This document shows positions 44,425 through 54,012 of a stretch of DNA of 64,000 nt, piece after piece. The position numbers and the translations under genes are program-made. Below the pieces are notes generated by a model. It made no database searches, was not told the origin of the DNA, and saw only the letters and a program-made list of their open reading frames with translations. Where the stretch lies: assembly GCF_030316895.1 (NCBI RefSeq), contig NZ_JASZYV010000003.1, forward strand, positions 186,001 to 250,000, given 5' to 3'. Source of the stretch: Variovorax dokdonensis (GTDB lineage Bacteria; Pseudomonadota; Gammaproteobacteria; Burkholderiales; Burkholderiaceae_C). Position 1 is the first letter of the stretch, and each line of letters starts with the position of its first letter.

Positions 44425-44910
44425 ATGACCACGCCCACGACGTTCGATCCCCTGGCCCCGCCCACGCTGGAGCATTTCGTGCATCTGCAGGTGGATGTCG
44501 CCACGCCCATCGTCCTGGGCGAAGGGCCCCAGGGCCTTCGGCGAGTGGTGCCGATCCTCGGCGGCCAGGCACAAGGCCAGGGCTGGAAAGCGCGCATCCT
44601 CGCGGGTGGCAGCGATTTCCAGATCTTCCGCAGCCAGACCATGTCCGAGCTGGACGCGCGCTACGCGCTCGAAACCGATGCGGGGGATCTGATCTACGTG
44701 CAGAACCATGCCGTGCGCGCCGCGCCGGCCGAAGTCATGGCCAGCCTGATGCGCGGGGAGCCGGTGGACCCGGCACAGATCTACTTTCGGTGCACGCCCA
44801 GTTTCGAGACCGCATCGAAGTCCCTGGGCTGGATCAACGAGCGGCTGTTCCTGGGCGTGGGCGTGCGCGAGCCCCAGCAGGTGATCATCCGCGTGTTCAC
44901 CGTGCTGTAG
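44425..44910 (+). CDS. DUF3237 family protein
   Basis: A 161-residue protein. The pattern RVVPILGGQAQGQGWKARIL, then YALETDAGDLIYVQNHAVR and ending SLGWINERLFLGVGVRE, is typical of DUF3237, a beta-barrel family found near catabolic genes. The role is unknown. It converges on the Bug gene at 44922-45911, and the stops are about 10 bp apart. Confidence 0.85.
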   Translation: MTTPTTFDPLAPPTLEHFVHLQVDVATPIVLGEGPQGLRRVVPILGGQAQGQGWKARILAGGSDFQIFRSQTMSELDARYALETDAGDLIYVQNHAVRAAPAEVMASLMRGEPVDPAQIYFRCTPSFETASKSLGWINERLFLGVGVREPQQVIIRVFTVL

Positions 44911-44921
44911 GCGCTGCTGGG

Positions 44922-45911
44922 TCAGTTCAGGGCGATGCCCTTGTCGCGGATCACCTTGCCCCACTTCTCGTAGTCGCCGCGCACGCGCTGGCCCATCTGG
45001 GCCGGATCGCCGTAGTTGGCGATGGCGCCGGCGGTGAGCAACCGGTCCTGCACCGCCTTGTCGGCCAGGATGGCCTTCACCTCGCCGCTCACGCGGTTGA
45101 CGATGTCGGCAGGCGTGCCAGCGGGTGCCAGCAGGCCGCCCCACGAGACCGCGTCGAAGCCCTTGAAGCCTTGCTCGGCAACGGTCGGAACATCCGGCAG
45201 TTGCACCACGCGCTGCGGCGATCCGACCGCGATGGCGCGCAGCTTGCCCGACTTGATGTGCGGCAATGCGGCCACCAGGTCCGCGTACATCACGGGCACC
45301 TGGCCACCCAGCAGGTCGGTCACGGCCGGCGTGCCGCCCTTGTAGCCAATGTGCTGCATCTCGAAGCCGCCCATCTGCTTGAGCAACTCCATGCTCAGAT
45401 GGCCGAAGCTGCCTGGGCCAGAGCTGGTGTAGTTGAGATGGCCGTTGGATGCCTTGGCCTTGGCCAGCAGGTCCGGCAGCGTCTTCACGTCGGGAAGCAC
45501 GGTCGGGTTGACCACAACCACGATCGGGAGGTCATAGACGGTGGCGACCGGCGCGAAATCCTTGAGGACGTCGTAAGGCGTGGACTTGTACAGGTGCGCG
45601 GCCAGCAAGGTGGGCGTGGCCAGCATCATGAAGGTGTAGCCGTCGGCGGGGCTCTTGGACACGGCCGTCGCGGCGATCGTGCCCGAGGCGCCGGCGCGGT
45701 TCTCGACGACGACGGCCTGCTTGAGCCGCTCGCCCAGTTCCTGCCCGATCACGCGCGACGCGGTGTCGGTCGGCCCGCCTGGCGGGAAAGGCACGATCAG
45801 CTTGATGGGCTTGGCGGGCCACGTCTCGGCAATGGCCGGGCTCGCGGCAAGGGTCAGGGCCACGACGCTTGCGGTGGCGGTCAGCAGAAGTCGGCGGTTC
45901 AGTACGGTCAT
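44922..45911 (-). CDS. Bug/TctC periplasmic binding protein (pim-like locus)
   Basis: A 329-residue binding protein with a signal peptide (NRRLLLTATASVVALTLAAS, then PAIA) and the family opening IKLIVPFPPGGPTDTASR. The ligand-loop YTSSGPGSFGH is conserved. It is the last gene of the seven-gene dicarboxylate operon, 22 bp after the CoA-transferase, so its likely ligand is the same acid that the transferase activates (a medium-chain dicarboxylate). No TctA/TctB genes are nearby. Confidence 0.88.
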   Translation of the reverse strand: MTVLNRRLLLTATASVVALTLAASPAIAETWPAKPIKLIVPFPPGGPTDTASRVIGQELGERLKQAVVVENRAGASGTIAATAVSKSPADGYTFMMLATPTLLAAHLYKSTPYDVLKDFAPVATVYDLPIVVVVNPTVLPDVKTLPDLLAKAKASNGHLNYTSSGPGSFGHLSMELLKQMGGFEMQHIGYKGGTPAVTDLLGGQVPVMYADLVAALPHIKSGKLRAIAVGSPQRVVQLPDVPTVAEQGFKGFDAVSWGGLLAPAGTPADIVNRVSGEVKAILADKAVQDRLLTAGAIANYGDPAQMGQRVRGDYEKWGKVIRDKGIALN

Positions 45912-45933
45912 CGGTTCAGGTTCTCTTTCATGT

Positions 45934-47181
45934 CTATTTCTGGGTGGGCGCGGCGCTACCCAACGCTCCGGCATCGCGCAGGGCCTGGATGGCCTGCGAA
46001 TCCTTGCCCAGCAGATTGCCGAGCACTTCTTCGGTGTGCTGGGCCAGCAGCGGCGGTGCCTTGCGCACGGGCATGCGCTTGCCGTCGATGCGGTAGGGCG
46101 GCGCCAACGTCTGCACGGTGCCTGTCTCGGGGTTGGGCAGTTCGGCGATGAGGCCGGCTTCGCTCGAACGCTGCGATTGCAGCGCCTCCAGCAGGCCCAG
46201 CACTTCGCCGCACGGAATGCCGGCGGCGCTCATGCGCTCGAGCAGCAGCGCGCGTGGTCGGCGGGCCAGTTCGGCACGCAGTTGCGGCAGCAACTCATGA
46301 CGGTTCTTCGAGCGGCCCAGATTGTTGGCAAAGCGTTCGTCGCCTGCCAGATCGGGACGCTCGATCACGTCTTCGCAGAAGCGCTGAAACTGCGCGTTGT
46401 TGCCGACGGTGATGACGATCGGGCCGTCGGCCGCGTCGAACACACCGTAGGGAACGATGGACGGATGCGCGTTGCCGTACTTGGGCGGGTCGTTGCCCAT
46501 GAGCAAGGCTTCCATACCGTAGTAGGCACTGATCGTCAGGCCGCAGTCGTACAAGGCCATCTCGACCAGCCGGCCCTGCCCTGTGCGCTGGCGATCGAAC
46601 AGCGCGGCAAGGATGGCCTGCGCGGCGTACATGCCGGTGAACATGTCGACCGCGGCCACGCCGAACTTCAGCGGGCCCTGGCCTTCTTCGCCGTTGAGCG
46701 CCATCAAGCCGGCCTCGCCCTGCACCACCAGGTCGTAGCCCGGTCGGGCGGCTTCGGGGCCGTCGGTGCGGTAGCCGGTGATGGAGCAATACACCAGCCC
46801 CGGATTGATCGCCTTGAGCTGTTCGTAGCCCAGGCCCATCTTGTCGATGCCGCCGAACTTGAAGTTCTGGATCACGACGTCGCACTTGGCCGCCAGTTCG
46901 CGCACCACTTGCTGGCCTTGCGGCGTTTGCAGGTCCACGCCGACCGAGAGCTTGTTGCGGTTGGCGCTGTTGAAGTAGGCGGTGTTTCGCGAGCCGACGC
47001 GAATGCCCCAGTCGCGCGTGTCGTCGCCGCGGCCCGGGTGTTCGATCTTGATCACTTCGGCGCCCAGATCGCCCAGCGCCTGCGCGCACATGGGGCCGGC
47101 CAGCACGCGCGACAGGTCGAGCACGCGAACGCCCGCCAGCGGCAGCCTTGCCGCGTCGGCCATCTTGTCCGCCGCGCTCAT
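45934..47181 (-). CDS. Class III CoA-transferase
   Basis: A 415-residue CaiB/BaiF enzyme of full length. The opening GVRVLDLSRVLAGPMCAQAL and the catalytic Asp150 in RPGYDLVVQGEAG fit formyl-CoA transferase-like enzymes. It moves CoA between acids without using ATP, probably from succinyl-CoA to the substrate of the operon. In the pim operon an ATP-dependent ligase (PimA) does this job. The start overlaps the stop of the hydratase gene (47178-47181). A start at 47163 is also possible. Confidence 0.9.
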   Translation of the reverse strand: MSAADKMADAARLPLAGVRVLDLSRVLAGPMCAQALGDLGAEVIKIEHPGRGDDTRDWGIRVGSRNTAYFNSANRNKLSVGVDLQTPQGQQVVRELAAKCDVVIQNFKFGGIDKMGLGYEQLKAINPGLVYCSITGYRTDGPEAARPGYDLVVQGEAGLMALNGEEGQGPLKFGVAAVDMFTGMYAAQAILAALFDRQRTGQGRLVEMALYDCGLTISAYYGMEALLMGNDPPKYGNAHPSIVPYGVFDAADGPIVITVGNNAQFQRFCEDVIERPDLAGDERFANNLGRSKNRHELLPQLRAELARRPRALLLERMSAAGIPCGEVLGLLEALQSQRSSEAGLIAELPNPETGTVQTLAPPYRIDGKRMPVRKAPPLLAQHTEEVLGNLLGKDSQAIQALRDAGALGSAAPTQK

Positions 47182-47984
47182 GGCTTGCCCCTGAGTGACG
47201 TGAAATCGGCCTTGCGCTTGCCCATGAAAGCGCCGATGCCCTCTGCCGATTCACTGTCGCCCTGCGACTCGACCATGAAGGCCGCTTCGCTGTCCAACTG
47301 AGCATCGAGCGTCGACGACATGGCGTCGCGGCACAGGCTCTTGATGCGCGCCATGGCCCGTTCCGGCCCGCCCGCAAGCTGCGCCGCCAAGGCGATGGCC
47401 GCCGCGTCCGCGCCTCCCGGCTCGGTCAGGCGATTGACCACACCCAGGGCATGCAGGCGCTCTGCGCCGATGCGCTCGCCCGTCAGGCACAACTCGGACA
47501 GCAACTGCCGCGGCAGCACCTGCGCGAGGAACGAAGTCGCGCCGCCATCCGGCGTGAGGCCGACCTTGACGTACGCAACCGAGAACGCCGCATCGCGCGC
47601 CGCCACCAGCAGGTCGCAGCCCAGCGCCAACGACAGGCCGGCACCGGCTGCACCGCCCTCAACGGCGGCGACCAGCGGCTTGGGAAAGTCGCGGAAGTAG
47701 CGCACCAGGCCGTGCAGGTTCTCGAGGATGCCGCGTCGCACTTCGGGGGGATGCTCGCGCCGGGTGGCCAGCAGGTTCAGGTCACCGCCCGAGCAGAAAT
47801 AGCCATCGGCGCCGGTGAGCACCACGGCGCCGACGCTCGCGTCATTGCGCACGCCGTCGAGCGCCTCGCGCAGCGCGTCGTACAGGCCCGGGCTGATCGC
47901 ATTGCGCTTGCCGGGCGTATGAATGGCCAGCACCAGTACCGCGCCTTCGCGGCGCACCAGGATCGGGGGCACGTTGTCGGTCAT
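47178..47984 (-). CDS. Enoyl-CoA hydratase (PimE-like position)
   Basis: A 268-residue crotonase-fold protein. It shows YFCSGGDLNLLATRR and GGAAGAGLSLALGCDLLVAA for CoA and oxyanion binding, and VKVGLTPDGGATSFL around the second active-site position, where Asp replaces the usual Glu. Its place after the pimC/pimD-like dehydrogenases matches pimE. It would hydrate or isomerise the enoyl-CoA made by them. It lies 23 bp after the small dehydrogenase gene. Confidence 0.88.
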   Translation of the reverse strand: MTDNVPPILVRREGAVLVLAIHTPGKRNAISPGLYDALREALDGVRNDASVGAVVLTGADGYFCSGGDLNLLATRREHPPEVRRGILENLHGLVRYFRDFPKPLVAAVEGGAAGAGLSLALGCDLLVAARDAAFSVAYVKVGLTPDGGATSFLAQVLPRQLLSELCLTGERIGAERLHALGVVNRLTEPGGADAAAIALAAQLAGGPERAMARIKSLCRDAMSSTLDAQLDSEAAFMVESQGDSESAEGIGAFMGKRKADFTSLRGKP

Positions 47985-48007
47985 GAGAGCGTCTCCTTCT
48001 CGTTGCT

Positions 48008-49138
48008 TCAAGCGGCCTGCAAAGCGATGTAGCGAGCCAGGTGATGGTCCTCGTCGCCGAATTGGTGGTCGATCATCACGAGCCGCTTGGCATAGTGCGG
48101 CAAGGGAAGTTCCCAAGTCATGCCGATGCCGCCGTGCAGCTGGATGCTCTCTTCGGCGACGAGGGTGCCGATGCGACCGATGCTGAACTTCGCCGCGGAC
48201 AGCGCCTTCTCGCGCACGACACGCTCGCCGTCGATGGCCGCTGCCGCGTTGATGACGGCCGAGCGGGCCTGTTCGACCTCCAGCAACAGATCGGCCATGC
48301 GGTGCTGCAGCGCCTGAAAGCTGCCGATCGGCACGCCGAACTGTCGGCGCGTGCGCAGGTATTCGAGCGTCTCGCGCTTGGTCACTTCCATCGCGCCGAG
48401 CGCCTCGGCGCACAAGCCCAGGATGGCCCAGCCACTCGCATGCTCGAGCACCGCAGCGCCCTCGCCTTCCTTGCCAAGCAATGCGTCTTGCTTCACCGTC
48501 ACGCCATCGAGGGTGATCTCGGCCGCGCGTCCGCCATCCACGCGGGGATAGTCACGCCGGTGCACGCCAGCCGCAGCGCCCTCGACCAGGAAAAGAGAAA
48601 TGCCCTGCTCGTCGGCCGCCTCGCCGCTCGTGCGTGCCGACACCAGCAGCAGATCGGCCTGGGCGCCCAGCGGCACCACGGCCTTCGCGCCCTTGAGCAA
48701 CCAACCGTCGCCTTGACGTTCGGCGCGCGTTTCGACCAGCGTGGCCTCATGGTGAGACTGCGGTTCCTCGTGCGCCAGCGCGGCGATGATGCTGCCGTCG
48801 ATCAGCCCTGCAATCCGCGCCTTCTGCGCCTCGTCGCCCGCCAGCGCAATGGCGCGCCCGACCGCCAATGCGCCCAGGAACGGCTCGACCACGAGCCCCC
48901 GACCCAGGCTCTCGAAGACGACGGCGGCGTCGAAGCCGCTGCCGCCAAAGCCGCCGACCTCTTCCGGAAACAGCGCGCCGATGGCGCCGATCTCGGCCAA
49001 CTGGTTCCAATGCGTGCGGGAGAAACCCTCGCCGCTCTTGGCGATGCGGTCGCGTTCGCCGAATGCGTATTGGTCGGCGATGTAGCGGTCCAGCGAGTCC
49101 GCCAGCATGCGCCGGTCTTCCGTGTGTTCGAAGTTCAT
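48008..49138 (-). CDS. pimD: Acyl-CoA dehydrogenase, small subunit (PimD-like)
   Basis: A 376-residue acyl-CoA dehydrogenase. Visible features are the N-terminal helices (FEHTEDRRMLADSLDRYIA), the flavin-contacting AALAHEEPQ and the C-terminal EESIQLHGGIGMTWELPL. It sits next to a larger dehydrogenase in the order known for pimC-pimD, whose products form a heteromeric pimeloyl-CoA dehydrogenase. Members of this small-subunit type often lack a canonical catalytic Glu. It oxidises the dicarboxyl-CoA thioester with FAD and hands electrons to ETF. Confidence 0.85.
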   Translation of the reverse strand: MNFEHTEDRRMLADSLDRYIADQYAFGERDRIAKSGEGFSRTHWNQLAEIGAIGALFPEEVGGFGGSGFDAAVVFESLGRGLVVEPFLGALAVGRAIALAGDEAQKARIAGLIDGSIIAALAHEEPQSHHEATLVETRAERQGDGWLLKGAKAVVPLGAQADLLLVSARTSGEAADEQGISLFLVEGAAAGVHRRDYPRVDGGRAAEITLDGVTVKQDALLGKEGEGAAVLEHASGWAILGLCAEALGAMEVTKRETLEYLRTRRQFGVPIGSFQALQHRMADLLLEVEQARSAVINAAAAIDGERVVREKALSAAKFSIGRIGTLVAEESIQLHGGIGMTWELPLPHYAKRLVMIDHQFGDEDHHLARYIALQAA

Positions 49139-49163
49139 TCGTTCCTCACTGCGGGGCGTGTGT

Positions 49164-50372
49164 TCACAGGCCCAGAATCATCTTGGAGATGATGTTCTTC
49201 TGGATTTCGTTGGAGCCGCCGAAGATCGACAGCTTGCGGTTGTTGAAGTACTGCGCGGCCAGCGGTGCGGCCTCGGTCGGCCCCACCGGCGCCTCGTCGA
49301 AGCCCTCGTGCAGCGCCGCCTCGATGAAAGGCTGGGCATAGGGCCCCATCGCGCGTCGTGCCAGCGACGACAACTCCTGGCGGATCTCGGTGCCGCGGAT
49401 CTTGAGCATCGAGCTTTCCGCACCCGGCACGCCACCGCCGGCCACGGCGGCAATCACGCGCAGGTTGGTGGTCTTCATGTTCTCCAGGTCGATCTCCACC
49501 TTCGCCAGCCGTGCGGCGAAGAGCGGATCCTGCAAGAGCGGCTTGCCATTGCGCTGCACCTTGGCGGCAATGCGCTTCAACTTCTCGAGCGCGGCCATCG
49601 AGAAGCCGACGCCGGCGATGTTGGTGCGTTCGTAGGTCAGCAGGTACTTGGCATAGGTCCAACCCTTGTCCTGCTCGCCCACCAGGTTCTCCGCCGGCAC
49701 GCGCACGTCGGTGAAGAACACTTCGTTGACCTCGTGCTCGCCATCGAGCGTAATGATCGGCCGCACCTGTACGCCGGGCGAGTTCATGTCGATCAGCAGG
49801 AAGCTGATGCCCGCCTGCGCCTTCGCTTCCTTGTTGGTTCGCACCAGGCAGAAGATCATGTTGGCGTAGTGGCCGAGCGTGGTCCAGGTCTTCTGGCCAT
49901 TGACGATGTAGTGGTCGCCCTGCGCATCGGACTTGAGCACCGCGGTGGTCTTGACCGAGGCGAGGTCCGAGCCGGAGCCGGGCTCGGAATAGCCCTGGCA
50001 CCACCAGTCCTGGCCGTTGAGGATGCGCGGCAGCCAGTGCTTTTTCTGTGCTTCGTTGCCGTACTTGATCAGCACCGGGCCGAGCATGCTCAGGCCGAAA
50101 GGCACGATGCGCGGCGCGCCGGCCAGTGCGCATTCGGTTTCGAAGATGAACTTCTGCACCGCGCTCCAGCCCGGACCGCCGTAGGCCTTGGGCCAATGGT
50201 TGGCCAGCCAGCCCCGTTCGTTGAGGATGGCATGCCACTGGGCCATGTCGTCCCGCGTGAGCTGCACGCCGTTCTTCACCTTGTCCGAAAGGCGCTTGGG
50301 CAATTTGTCCTGCAGGAATTGCAGAACCTCGCCGCGGAAGGCTTCTTCCTCGGCCGTGAATTTCAGGTCCAT
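49164..50372 (-). CDS. pimC: Acyl-CoA dehydrogenase, large subunit (PimC-like)
   Basis: A 402-residue acyl-CoA dehydrogenase. The FAD-binding segment is WWCQGYSEPGSGSDLASV, and the C-terminus has IFGGSNEIQKNIISKMIL, both characteristic of the larger partner in pimeloyl-CoA dehydrogenase-type pairs. I chose the start at 50372 from the conserved opening MDLKFTAEEEAFR. It lies 25 bp upstream of the small subunit gene. A 152-bp gap with two strong hairpins separates it from the thiolase gene. Confidence 0.88.
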   Translation of the reverse strand: MDLKFTAEEEAFRGEVLQFLQDKLPKRLSDKVKNGVQLTRDDMAQWHAILNERGWLANHWPKAYGGPGWSAVQKFIFETECALAGAPRIVPFGLSMLGPVLIKYGNEAQKKHWLPRILNGQDWWCQGYSEPGSGSDLASVKTTAVLKSDAQGDHYIVNGQKTWTTLGHYANMIFCLVRTNKEAKAQAGISFLLIDMNSPGVQVRPIITLDGEHEVNEVFFTDVRVPAENLVGEQDKGWTYAKYLLTYERTNIAGVGFSMAALEKLKRIAAKVQRNGKPLLQDPLFAARLAKVEIDLENMKTTNLRVIAAVAGGGVPGAESSMLKIRGTEIRQELSSLARRAMGPYAQPFIEAALHEGFDEAPVGPTEAAPLAAQYFNNRKLSIFGGSNEIQKNIISKMILGL

Positions 50373-50411
50373 GTTGAGTCCTCTTGTGCGTTTCTGGCGT
50401 GAGGTCCGCCT

Positions 50412-50470
50412 TGCGGTTCCTGCGAACCGCATCCGAAAATTGCCGCGGCCGGCGCAATGCCGGGCCGCGG
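50412..50470 (-). promoter_or_regulatory. Paired intra-operon hairpins
   Basis: Two inverted repeats lie between the thiolase and pimC-like genes: TGCGGTTC/GAACCGCA (50412-50431) and CCGCGGCC/GGCCGCGG (50443-50470). Read on the minus strand, the second is followed by a short CAATTTT run. They could act as a partial terminator or protect the mRNA end, so upstream and downstream genes may be expressed at different levels. Confidence 0.5.
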
Positions 50471-50524
50471 TTTCCTCCCTTGCGGAGGATCTGCTCGATC
50501 GCCGGACCGATGCCGGCGCCGGGC

Positions 50525-51721
50525 TCAGAAGATTTCGAACAACCCGGCCGCGCCCATGCCGCCGGCGATGCACATCGTCACCACGCCCCACTTGACCTTC
50601 TGGCCCGCGGCTTTGCGACGGCGGCCTTCCAGCAGGATGTGGCCGGCCAGGCGCGCGCCCGTCATGCCGAAGGGGTGGCCGATGGAAATCGCGCCGCCAT
50701 CGACGTTCAGGCGTTCCGAAGGGATGCCCAGCTTTTCCTGGCAGTAGATCGACTGCGAGGCGAAGGCTTCGTTCAGCTCCCACAGGTCGATGTCCTCGAC
50801 CTTCAGTCCGTGGCGCGCCAGCAGCTTGGGCACCGCGAAGACCGGGCCGATGCCCATTTCATCGGGCTCGCAGCCGGCCACCGCAAAACCGTGGAATGCG
50901 CCGAGCGGCGACAAGCCCAGGCGTTCTGCTTCCTGCGCTTCCATCATCACGCAGGCGCTGGCGCCGTCTGACAGTTGGGAGGCATTGCCTGCGGTGATGA
51001 ACTGGTCCGGGCCCTTGACCGGCGCCAGCTTGGCCAGTCCCTCGTAGGTGGTTCCGGCACGGTTGCAGGTGTCGTGGTCGATGGTGACTTCGCGCTTGCT
51101 GACCTTGCCGGTTTCCTTGTCGGTCACGGCCATGGTGGTGGTCACCCGGACGATCTCTTCCTTGTAGCGGCCGGCTTCCTGCGCCTCGGCGGTCTTGCGC
51201 TGGCTCTCGACCGAGAAGCGGTCCTGCGCCTCGCGGCTGATGCCGTAGCGGCGCGCGACGATGTCGGCGGTGTCGATCATCTCCATGTACAGCGCCGGCT
51301 TGTGCTCCATGATCCACGGATCCTGGCCGTTCTGGCCGTCTTCGCGGGTGCGGATGCCCGAGATGCTTTCCACGCCGCCGGCGATCATGGCCGGAGCGCC
51401 GTCGACCACGATGCGGCCCGCCGCCACCGCGATGGCCTGCAGGCCCGATGCGCAGAAGCGGTTGATGGTGGTGCCTGCGATGCTCAAGGGCAACTGCGAG
51501 CGGATGATGCTCTGGCGCGCCACATTGCGGCCGGTGATGCCTTCGGGGTAGCCGCAGCCGAGGATGGCGTCCTCGATCAGCGCCGGGTCGATGCCCGAGC
51601 GGTCGACCGCGGCACGCACGGCGAACGAGGCGAGCGTCGGCCCCTGGGTGATGTTGAGTTCGCCACGGTGCGACTTGGTCAAAGGCGTGCGGGCGGTTGA
51701 AACGATGACGGCTTGGCGCAT
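50525..51721 (-). CDS. Acetyl-CoA acyltransferase (thiolase, PimB-like)
   Basis: A 398-residue thiolase with the nucleophilic Cys90 (INRFCASG), His349 ([14 protein letters not shown]) and Cys384 ([11 protein letters not shown]). It opens [16 protein letters not shown]. It cleaves the 3-ketoacyl-CoA formed by the hydratase/dehydrogenase gene upstream, releasing acetyl-CoA. It begins 35 bp after that gene, in the order pimF-(A)-B. Confidence 0.93.
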   Translation of the reverse strand: MRQAVIVSTARTPLTKSHRGELNITQGPTLASFAVRAAVDRSGIDPALIEDAILGCGYPEGITGRNVARQSIIRSQLPLSIAGTTINRFCASGLQAIAVAAGRIVVDGAPAMIAGGVESISGIRTREDGQNGQDPWIMEHKPALYMEMIDTADIVARRYGISREAQDRFSVESQRKTAEAQEAGRYKEEIVRVTTTMAVTDKETGKVSKREVTIDHDTCNRAGTTYEGLAKLAPVKGPDQFITAGNASQLSDGASACVMMEAQEAERLGLSPLGAFHGFAVAGCEPDEMGIGPVFAVPKLLARHGLKVEDIDLWELNEAFASQSIYCQEKLGIPSERLNVDGGAISIGHPFGMTGARLAGHILLEGRRRKAAGQKVKWGVVTMCIAGGMGAAGLFEIF

Positions 51722-51756
51722 GAAGTGTCTCCTGGTTGGCGGTTCGGTGGTTCGGT

Positions 51757-53862
51757 TCAGTTGAGCGAAGAGAAGTCCTTGCCCTCGGCGACCAGCCTTT
51801 CGAGCAGCGGCGACGGCTTCCAGAACACCGGATCTTCCTCGGCGAATCGGCGGATGTCGGCGAGGATCTTCGGCAGGCCGACCATGTCGGCGTACTTCAT
51901 CGGGCCGCCGCGGTGGCGCGGAAAGCCGTAGCCATAGAGGAAGGTCACGTCCACATCCAACGGGCGCAGCGCGATGCCCTGGTCGACGACGTTGGCGCCT
52001 TCGTTGACCATGGCCGCCATGTAGCGCGCCATGATTTCGTCGGCCGTGAACGAGCGCGGCGTGATGCCCTTCTTCTGCCGCTCGGCATCCACGATGGCCA
52101 GCACCTCGGGATCGGGCTGTCCGACGCGTGCCCCTTGCGGATACAGGTAGAAGCCCCGTCCCGTCTTCTGGCCGAACCAGCCGCGCTCGCACACGCGGTC
52201 GGCCACCTCGACGTAGCGCGCCTTCGGGTCGCGCGTGGCGGCGCGGCGCTTGCGCGTGGCCCAGCCGATGTCACCGCCGGCCAGGTCGGTCACCTGGAAG
52301 GGGCCCATCGGATAGCCGAAGGCGCGCACGGCCTCGTCGATCTCGTAAGGACTGGCGCCGTCTTCCATGATGTAGTCGGCCGCCTGCTTGTACACCGCCA
52401 GGATGCGGTTGCCGATGAAGCCGTCGCACACGCCGGCGCGCACCGGCACCTTCTTCATGCGCTTGGCCAGCGCGAAGGCCGTGGCCACGACATCGGGCGC
52501 CACTTTGGCCGGCACCACGATCTCCAGCAGCTTCATGATGTTGGCGGGCGAGAAGAAGTGCAGGCCGATCACGTCCTGCGGGCGCGAGGTGCTGGCGGCA
52601 ATCGCATCGATGTCCAGGTAGGACGTGTTGGTGGCGAGCACGGCGCCCTTCTTGCACACGCGGTCGAGTTCGGCAAAGACGGCCTTCTTGACCTCGATGT
52701 CTTCGAACACGGCTTCGATGACCAGATCGACGTCGCTGAACGCGTCGTAGCTGGTCGAGCCGGTGAAGCGCGCCATGACGGCGGCCTTGGCTTCCGCCGT
52801 CATGCGGCCCTTGGCGATCAGGCCGTCGTAGACCTTCTCGACATTGGCGCGGCCGCGGGCGATGGAGGCGTTGTCGCGCTCGACCATGATCACCGGCAGG
52901 CCGGCGTCGAGCGCGGACACCGCGATGCCGGCGCCCATCGTGCCGCCGCCGACGATGCCGACGCGCTCCAGGGCGCGCGGCTGCGCCGCCTTGGCTTCGG
53001 GCACCTTGACCACTTCGCGTTCGGCGAAGAAGGCGTGGATCAGGCCGGCGCGCTGCGGGCTGTTGATGCAGGCCATGAACGCTTCACGCTCCAGCCGCAC
53101 CGCTTCGGCAAAGGGTTTGTCGAGCGTCGTCTGCACCGCATCGACGATCTTGCCGGGCGAGAACAGGCCCCGCGCCTTCTTGGCGGTATCGGCACGTGCG
53201 GCGTCGATGGCGGCCTGGGCGGCTGCCCGGTCGGCCAGGCCTTGCGCATCGCGCGTGCGGCGCACGGGCGCACCCTTGGAGAGGAGTTCCTGCACGTAGG
53301 CCAAGCCGGCGCCGGAAGCGTCTTCGCCCTCGGCCAGCCGGTCGACCAGGCCCAGCGCCACGGCTTCCTTGGCCTTGACGTGGCGGCCGCTGAGCATCAG
53401 GTCGAGCGACGCCTGCGCGCCCACGAGACGCGGCGCGCGCACCGTGCCGCCTGCACCGGGCATCAAGCCCAGTTGCACCTCGGGCAGGCCGAGCTTCACG
53501 TCGGCCAGCGCGATGCGGTAGTGCGCTGCCAGAGCGATTTCCAGCCCGCCCCCAAGCGCAGCACCACGCAGCGCCGCCACCACGGGCTTGGCACAGTCCT
53601 CGATGCGGTTGCAGACCTCGGGCAGCGATGGCGGCTTGGGCGCCTGGCCGAACTCGCGGATGTCGGCGCCGGCAATGAAGTTGGCGCCCTGCCCCACGAG
53701 CAGGATGGCTTGGACGGACGCATCCGCATCGGCCGCCTGCACCGCCTCCAGAAGGCCGGCGCGCACCGCGCTCGAAAGCGCATTCACCGGGGGGTTGTCG
53801 ATGGTGATGCAGGCCACGTTGCCCAGCTTTTCGCTGCGCACCACGGAAGAGGAATTGGTCAT
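51757..53862 (-). CDS. Bifunctional enoyl-CoA hydratase/3-hydroxyacyl-CoA dehydrogenase
   Basis: A 701-residue FadJ/PimF-type enzyme. The N-terminal crotonase domain has both catalytic Glu residues (Glu108 in [11 protein letters not shown], Glu128 in LGLPEVQLG). The dehydrogenase domain begins at [14 protein letters not shown] (305-312) and includes ATNTSYLDI and [17 protein letters not shown]. It carries out hydration and NAD-linked oxidation in beta-oxidation. It is first in the operon and divergent from the LysR gene. The pim operon also begins with such a gene (pimF), which supports a dicarboxylate role, although fadJ-like duty on monocarboxylates is possible. Confidence 0.92.
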   Translation of the reverse strand: MTNSSSVVRSEKLGNVACITIDNPPVNALSSAVRAGLLEAVQAADADASVQAILLVGQGANFIAGADIREFGQAPKPPSLPEVCNRIEDCAKPVVAALRGAALGGGLEIALAAHYRIALADVKLGLPEVQLGLMPGAGGTVRAPRLVGAQASLDLMLSGRHVKAKEAVALGLVDRLAEGEDASGAGLAYVQELLSKGAPVRRTRDAQGLADRAAAQAAIDAARADTAKKARGLFSPGKIVDAVQTTLDKPFAEAVRLEREAFMACINSPQRAGLIHAFFAEREVVKVPEAKAAQPRALERVGIVGGGTMGAGIAVSALDAGLPVIMVERDNASIARGRANVEKVYDGLIAKGRMTAEAKAAVMARFTGSTSYDAFSDVDLVIEAVFEDIEVKKAVFAELDRVCKKGAVLATNTSYLDIDAIAASTSRPQDVIGLHFFSPANIMKLLEIVVPAKVAPDVVATAFALAKRMKKVPVRAGVCDGFIGNRILAVYKQAADYIMEDGASPYEIDEAVRAFGYPMGPFQVTDLAGGDIGWATRKRRAATRDPKARYVEVADRVCERGWFGQKTGRGFYLYPQGARVGQPDPEVLAIVDAERQKKGITPRSFTADEIMARYMAAMVNEGANVVDQGIALRPLDVDVTFLYGYGFPRHRGGPMKYADMVGLPKILADIRRFAEEDPVFWKPSPLLERLVAEGKDFSSLN

Positions 53863-53961
53863 GTCGTTCTGTCTCCGCTCAAAGGCACGGCCCGCCGGCA
53901 AGCCCGACGGCCCTTGGCGCATTCTGATCTGCCCTCCGGTCGACGACAATCCGGTGTTCGT

Positions 53962-53990
53962 TTGACATACTGTCAAGCCAAATTTGACAA
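53962..53990. promoter_or_regulatory. LysR-type operator in divergent promoter
   Basis: TTGACA-TAC-TGTCAA (53962-53976) is a perfect palindrome, followed at 53983-53990 by another half-site TTTGACAA. The site lies in the 150-bp gap between the LysR gene and the beta-oxidation operon. A dyad plus an extra half-site is the usual arrangement for LysR-type regulators. Confidence 0.68.
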
Positions 53991-54012
53991 TAGCTGGCCC
54001 ACGGCCATCCAC

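Noticed and set aside
51736..54012. Plus-strand frame leading into the LysR gene
   Set aside because: The upstream 759 codons are antisense to the hydratase/dehydrogenase gene. Only the part from the ATG at 54013 has LysR features.
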